Shown: in pieces, positions 29,379 to 32,940 of the stretch | Position numbering within the stretch: position 1 is the stretch's first letter | Layout of the letters: every line of letters starts with the position of its first letter | Source of the DNA: Lentisphaerae bacterium GWF2_44_16 | GTDB taxonomy: Bacteria; Verrucomicrobiota; Lentisphaeria; Victivallales; GWF2-45-14 | Reading direction: 5' to 3' | Length of the DNA stretch: 32,940 nt | Assembly: GCA_001803225.1 (NCBI GenBank) | Contig: MHBF01000095.1 | Span: 1 to 32,940 of the forward strand | Translations under genes and position numbers: made by a program | The notes under the pieces: generated by a model | What the model was told of the DNA's origin: nothing | Database searches by the model: none | What the model saw: the letters and a program-made list of their open reading frames with translations, nothing else

Positions 29379-31052
29379 TTATTCGATTTTCAAACCTAAT
29401 TCATCTTCTTCAGAAGTAGTCTTGCCCTTTGTGACTGACTTTATCAGCTTATAAGTGGGCAGATAACGATAATATACCTCAAGGGTAAGTACGCAAATAG
29501 TAGTGGCATAGATTTTAAGGTCTTTAGTTTCCTTGAACGCGGGAATTTTGGACCACTCAGCCACTGTCTTCGAGGGGTCCAGATGTGAACCGTATTTTTC
29601 AGCTGGGGAAAGCCATGAGCCATCTTTTTCCTGTTCCGAAATAAGGGCCTTTGAAAACGAATCATTCCATCTTTTCCAAACCCCGCCCCTGCCTTTTGTC
29701 GCCTGAAAAAGCACCTGCGTCTGATAATACCATGTATAGAGAGCGTAGGTAAAGGCTTTTTGATATTTATCATGTACGGCTTTGTTATATTTCCATGAAC
29801 AGTTAGCGAGGCCTTCGGAATTATTTTTTCTCAGCCATTTAAAGGCGCCCTGCGCTTCTCTGGACTCGCCTTCACCGAAAAGTCCCAGACACAATATACC
29901 AACGCTGGTCATACCGAAGTCAGGCTTTGCGAGTGCGCCGGTAATACCGAAACCTTCTTCTTTTTTATTATAGTGATGCTGTCTCAAGCCCTCGACAGCC
30001 TTGTCAATAGCATCCTGAAGCCCGGGGAGATCACAACCCGCTGAGAACGCGGCTTTAAGCGCCTGATAATTCCAGCCGGCAAATGACAAGTCGCAGGGAG
30101 GCTCCGGCTTATACCCTTTGGGCATTCTTCCGGTAATGGCATCCCTGTTATGTATCCTCGGCATTCTGTCATACCAGTAATAATAACTTCCCATTGAATT
30201 CATATAACTTATGACGATTTTCATGCACTTGTTCATGGCGTCTTTTATTTTGGGTATCTTGGTAATCCCGTAAGATTCAGCCAGAGCATAAGCAACAATA
30301 GCATGGTCATAGCTTCCTCCTGAACCGATATATCTACCGTTCTTCACCTGATCATCAGACCATTTTGTAAGCATTTTGATGGCTTTGATGAGAGTGGGGC
30401 CGTACTTCTGGGACTGCGGAGTTTCGCCGTGAGCAAGAAATGAGAGCGTAGCCAGGGCGGTAAAAGCATATTTGGAACCTTGGAAAATGCCCCAGGAGCC
30501 ATCCTCATTCTGATTGGCCATAAGCCAGTCAAGCCCCTTTGTAACGGCAATTTCATTTCTGCTGTCGCCGCCATATGTCCTCAGAGCTTTCAATCTGCTT
30601 TCAGCATTTGAACGCATGGCATATGAGTCAGGCAGTTTCAAGGCTGAGTTTATAGCCGCGTTGCCGGGATTTACGGAACTGAGGTCAGGGAGCGCTATCG
30701 TCAATGCCGATTCGGATACGGAAATATTTTCAGCGGCGACATTAACGGCGGTCTGCTGAAGCTGGGGCCTCTCTATTTCAATCTTAACTTCCTCAATCAC
30801 ATCTTCAGGCGGTAAGGGCGGCTCGGGTATTTTATCTATTTCCTTCAAATCAACCTCGCTCATCTCAACCGCTATATCGTGCTTTTCCTGAGGGGCCTTG
30901 AATACAATAATCGATCCCAAAAGAGATATAACGATTATATGGAAAACTACAGAAACAACAGGCCCGGTAACATGTTCCTTGATATCTTTGATACTTATCC
31001 GCTGCGCTTTGAGAAAATCTTCGTGCGTAGGCTGATGATCATGTAGAGACAT
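29379..31052 (-). CDS. Membrane-anchored alpha/alpha-toroid (squalene-cyclase-like repeat) protein with TonB-like N-terminus
   Basis: This 557-residue protein has a cytoplasmic N-terminus, one transmembrane helix (about 29-51: TGPVVSVVFHIIVISLLGSI), and a proline- and charge-rich periplasmic stretch (about 58-100, with IPEPPLPPED) reminiscent of TonB. An alpha/alpha-toroid domain follows (about 160-535). It carries QxxxGxW motifs at 181-187 (QNEDGSW) and 474-480 (QEKDGSW), and YDHAIVAYALAESYGI and DLSFAGWNYQALKAAFSAGC helices of the prenyltransferase/squalene-oxidase-repeat type. No DxDD cyclase motif was seen, so it is probably a binding or scaffold protein, not a terpene cyclase. It heads an operon with two secreted beta-helix proteins. 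GTGAGG precedes the ATG. Confidence 0.8.
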   Translation of the reverse strand: MSLHDHQPTHEDFLKAQRISIKDIKEHVTGPVVSVVFHIIVISLLGSIIVFKAPQEKHDIAVEMSEVDLKEIDKIPEPPLPPEDVIEEVKIEIERPQLQQTAVNVAAENISVSESALTIALPDLSSVNPGNAAINSALKLPDSYAMRSNAESRLKALRTYGGDSRNEIAVTKGLDWLMANQNEDGSWGIFQGSKYAFTALATLSFLAHGETPQSQKYGPTLIKAIKMLTKWSDDQVKNGRYIGSGGSYDHAIVAYALAESYGITKIPKIKDAMNKCMKIVISYMNSMGSYYYWYDRMPRIHNRDAITGRMPKGYKPEPPCDLSFAGWNYQALKAAFSAGCDLPGLQDAIDKAVEGLRQHHYNKKEEGFGITGALAKPDFGMTSVGILCLGLFGEGESREAQGAFKWLRKNNSEGLANCSWKYNKAVHDKYQKAFTYALYTWYYQTQVLFQATKGRGGVWKRWNDSFSKALISEQEKDGSWLSPAEKYGSHLDPSKTVAEWSKIPAFKETKDLKIYATTICVLTLEVYYRYLPTYKLIKSVTKGKTTSEEDELGLKIE

Positions 31053-31118
31053 TTTATAACCTCACTGAATCTTTTTAAATGTATCTATGTCCGATGCGAT
31101 TTTTTTTATATCCTCAGT

Positions 31119-31146
31119 ATTTTAACATCAAGTATGCTTTTTTCAA
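31119..31146 (-). promoter_or_regulatory. Promoter of the toroid/beta-helix operon
   Basis: On the minus strand, TTGAAA (31146-31141), a 16-base spacer and TAAAAT (31124-31119) lie about 66 bases before the start codon. The 146-base gap after the histidine kinase gene contains this promoter and is otherwise AT-rich. No clear terminator for the kinase transcript was seen, so readthrough is possible. Confidence 0.5.
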
Positions 31147-31198
31147 GACAAAATCCGTTAAAATATTAAATCTGACAACTAAAGCTTATTTTTATTAG

Positions 31199-32338
31199 CT
31201 ATACACAACTCAAGGGCAGTGTGATTTTAAAAACAGTCCCTTTTTCCGGGCTCGATTCAAACGATGCTTTTCCTTTAAGGTAACGTTCAGTCAGAAGCTT
31301 TATGCTGTAAGCACCAAGGCCTCTTCCTGGGCCTTTCGTTGAAAATGATCTCTGAAAAATCTGGTGCTGGACTTCAGGTTTGATAAAACCTTTATTGTGG
31401 ACGCTGAAGACAACGTCATTATTTTTTGAATACTCGCAATTGACTGTTACGCTTTCGCCTTCTTTGGAAGCTTCGAAAGCATTTTTAATCATATTGCCCA
31501 TAACACGCCTCAAAAGAACAATATCGCTGATAAGGAGAATCTTATGCGAGTCATGCCCTATCTTTATGTGGCGTTTTGCTGCGGCGTCGCCTGTTTTGCA
31601 GGTTTCAAGTATGTCCTTGAGCAGTTCAGAACTGTCTATCTGGACAGGATTGACCTTCAGATCACAATTTTCAGCAAGCATGAGTTCCCTCTGTGAATTT
31701 ATTTCGTCAATAAGCTTTTCAGAACTGAGCCTCAGCATCTTTACATAAGAAGAGATTTTTCTATCCGGAATATCTTCAAGCATTTCAGTAATTCCTACAA
31801 AATTTCCGGCTATATTCATAATATCATGAAAGAAAATACGCTCGAGCACTTCACGCCTTTTTTCATGCCTTATATCCTTAGCCGTAAAGATAGAGAAATT
31901 CTCTTTTCCCGCGGAAAGCGGAAAAGCCCATACTCTGAAATCAAAAGCTTCTCCGGTATCTTTACGCATTATTCTGCATTCGCGGACGTCCTCATAGCCG
32001 ATGAGACTCTGTATAATGGCATTTGCCGCGCCGCATTCCCGGCAGAACTCCGAAGTGCCGCAGCCTCCGCCGCATTCCTCAGCGTGAACGCAATTGAGTA
32101 TTTCGCCGGGGCGCATGCCTCTTATATCATTGAATTCCTTGATACCCAAGGCATTGTACAATGTTTTGTTTGCATATACGACTTGACGGTTTTTATTGAG
32201 TACCAGAAGAATATCCGGAACACAGTTAAGTACCTTTCTGAGAAGTTCGTCGTTGGAAAAATATTCATGGCTCTTCTGGAGTTCCCGCGCGGACGATCTT
32301 TCAGCGGGAGCAAAAAATGTTTTAAGCAGATTTTTCAT
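31199..32338 (-). CDS. Sensor histidine kinase with cysteine-rich PAS domain
   Basis: This 379-residue soluble protein has a PAS domain (about 32-155) with an inserted cysteine cluster (C83, C89, C93, C99, C102, around ECGGGCGTSEFCRECG). A phospho-acceptor helix follows (FFHDIMNIAG, H171), then a HATPase domain with N-box NMIKNAFEAS (282-291), G1-like HNKGFI and GRGLGAYSIK (339-348). The usual DxGxG aspartate is replaced by N315. No transmembrane segment is seen, so it senses a cytoplasmic or redox signal; the cysteines could bind a metal or Fe-S cluster. No response regulator is adjacent. Its start overlaps the upstream gene by 17 bases with GAGGTG in front, so it is probably co-transcribed with that gene. 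Confidence 0.88.
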   Translation of the reverse strand: MKNLLKTFFAPAERSSARELQKSHEYFSNDELLRKVLNCVPDILLVLNKNRQVVYANKTLYNALGIKEFNDIRGMRPGEILNCVHAEECGGGCGTSEFCRECGAANAIIQSLIGYEDVRECRIMRKDTGEAFDFRVWAFPLSAGKENFSIFTAKDIRHEKRREVLERIFFHDIMNIAGNFVGITEMLEDIPDRKISSYVKMLRLSSEKLIDEINSQRELMLAENCDLKVNPVQIDSSELLKDILETCKTGDAAAKRHIKIGHDSHKILLISDIVLLRRVMGNMIKNAFEASKEGESVTVNCEYSKNNDVVFSVHNKGFIKPEVQHQIFQRSFSTKGPGRGLGAYSIKLLTERYLKGKASFESSPEKGTVFKITLPLSCV

Positions 32339-32940
32339 CAGGCACCTCTTTCAGCAGGTCTGTTATATTATAAGCTTTTCCGCGCAGTAAACTTTTCCAG
32401 GTGTCCGTATCAGTTCTGGAGGAGTGTCCGCATACGGCATGAAAACCTTTTCCCATCATCTTTTCGGCCTCATCGGGGGATAGCACTTCATATTCACGGT
32501 ATTTATTTCCGACAAGACCGCCGTTCAGGTCCGACAGCACAATATCATTAATTCCATGCGATTTCAAAACATCAATCCAAAGACTTGGGAATTTACCGCA
32601 GCCGCAGAGGACTACAGGAGTTCCGCTCCTCAGTTTTCCGGAAATGAAAAGTTCCCTGAAATTACTTATCATGCTGAACTTCTCAAAGCGTTCAACGCTC
32701 ATCTTTTCGCCGTAAGTTTTCACTTCTATTTCCTCGCCGATAGCTTTCAGAAAAGATTCACGCACGCCTTCTTTTGTGGAAATAAGCTCATAGCGCCTCT
32801 CGGTATCGTAAGTAATCTTCTCCAGAAATATATCAGGGACAAAAGATTTCCAAGTGCGGCGGTTGTTCAGGGTAAGCTGATAAAGTATCCTGCCGACATC
32901 TCTCCCGGAAGCGCTCATCCTGTGGCATATTTTGAAATCC
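32322..32940 (-). CDS. Rossmann-like protein, 5' end cut by the window
   Basis: The frame is open to the window edge: DFKICHRMSASGRDVGRILY precedes and includes an internal ATG at 32918, so the true start probably lies outside. The visible C-terminal 200 residues end in a Rossmann-like half: SGTPVVLCGCGKFPSLWIDV, then INDIVLSDLNGGLVGNKYRE and YEVLSPDEAEKMMGKGFHAV, similar to nucleotide-sugar or PglD-like N-terminal domains. The first part (RYELISTKEGVRESFLKAIG) was not recognised. No function is assigned. The stop lies 17 bases inside the start of the PAS kinase gene, so the two are probably in one operon. Confidence 0.6.
   Translation of the reverse strand, partial: DFKICHRMSASGRDVGRILYQLTLNNRRTWKSFVPDIFLEKITYDTERRYELISTKEGVRESFLKAIGEEIEVKTYGEKMSVERFEKFSMISNFRELFISGKLRSGTPVVLCGCGKFPSLWIDVLKSHGINDIVLSDLNGGLVGNKYREYEVLSPDEAEKMMGKGFHAVCGHSSRTDTDTWKSLLRGKAYNITDLLKEVPDEKSA

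Noticed and set aside
31826-32551. 241-codon + strand open frame across the kinase and the partial gene
   Set aside because: It crosses two minus-strand genes with clear motifs. Its product is not protein-like in any recognised way.
1-32940. CRISPR array, tRNA, rRNA, insertion sequence, integrase or phage genes
   Set aside because: I looked for spaced repeats, transposase motifs and tRNA-like cloverleafs and recognised none. A tRNA scan could not be run here.

Overview
The window reads as one chromosomal segment of a Gram-negative bacterium of the PVC group, most likely Lentisphaerota (Victivallales-like). That placement is inferred from gene content, not from a marker-gene tree. The supporting features are a single secreted pseudopilin-like protein without glycine before the cleavage site beside a LacI regulator and a secreted glycosidase, UROD-like proteins paired with AraC regulators, and a TonB-like anchored alpha/alpha-toroid protein. 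Genes are tightly packed, and all five convergent gene pairs overlap or nearly touch.

Left end (1-4634, + strand): a translation block in the common order infC (C-terminal end only), rpmI, rplT, pheS, pheT, then a small two-helix membrane protein. Two hairpins lie in it, one at the infC-rpmI junction and a terminator or attenuator-like one between rplT and pheS. Region 4751-10250 (+): a carbohydrate locus with its own promoter, encoding a LacI regulator, a pseudopilin-like protein, a large secreted glycoside-hydrolase-like protein and a secreted carbohydrate-binding-like protein.

Region 10243-14626: MFS transporter, LysR regulator and AraC regulator on the minus strand, divergent from a UROD-like protein. 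Region 14623-18437 (-): a SWIM/SNF2 helicase translationally coupled to a HAD phosphatase. Region 18666-21284: a membrane-anchored metallophosphoesterase with an eroded metal site, convergent with a lone flagellin gene that has a clear sigma-28-type promoter. Region 21479-24738: a second AraC/UROD/MFS set. Region 24841-27211 (+): PfkB sugar kinase, TM2 protein and DUF362 protein. Region 27212-32940 (-): two tandem-duplicated secreted beta-helix proteins behind a TonB-like anchored toroid protein, preceded by a cysteine-rich PAS histidine kinase and a Rossmann-like protein cut by the window edge.

Taken together, the accessory part looks like nutrient sensing and uptake: three AraC/LysR regulators and one LacI regulator sit beside transporters, a sugar kinase and secreted carbohydrate-active proteins. 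The best candidates for undescribed biology are the toroid plus twin beta-helix cell-envelope operon and the two independent AraC/UROD/MFS modules. No tRNA, rRNA, CRISPR array, transposase, integrase or phage gene was recognised.
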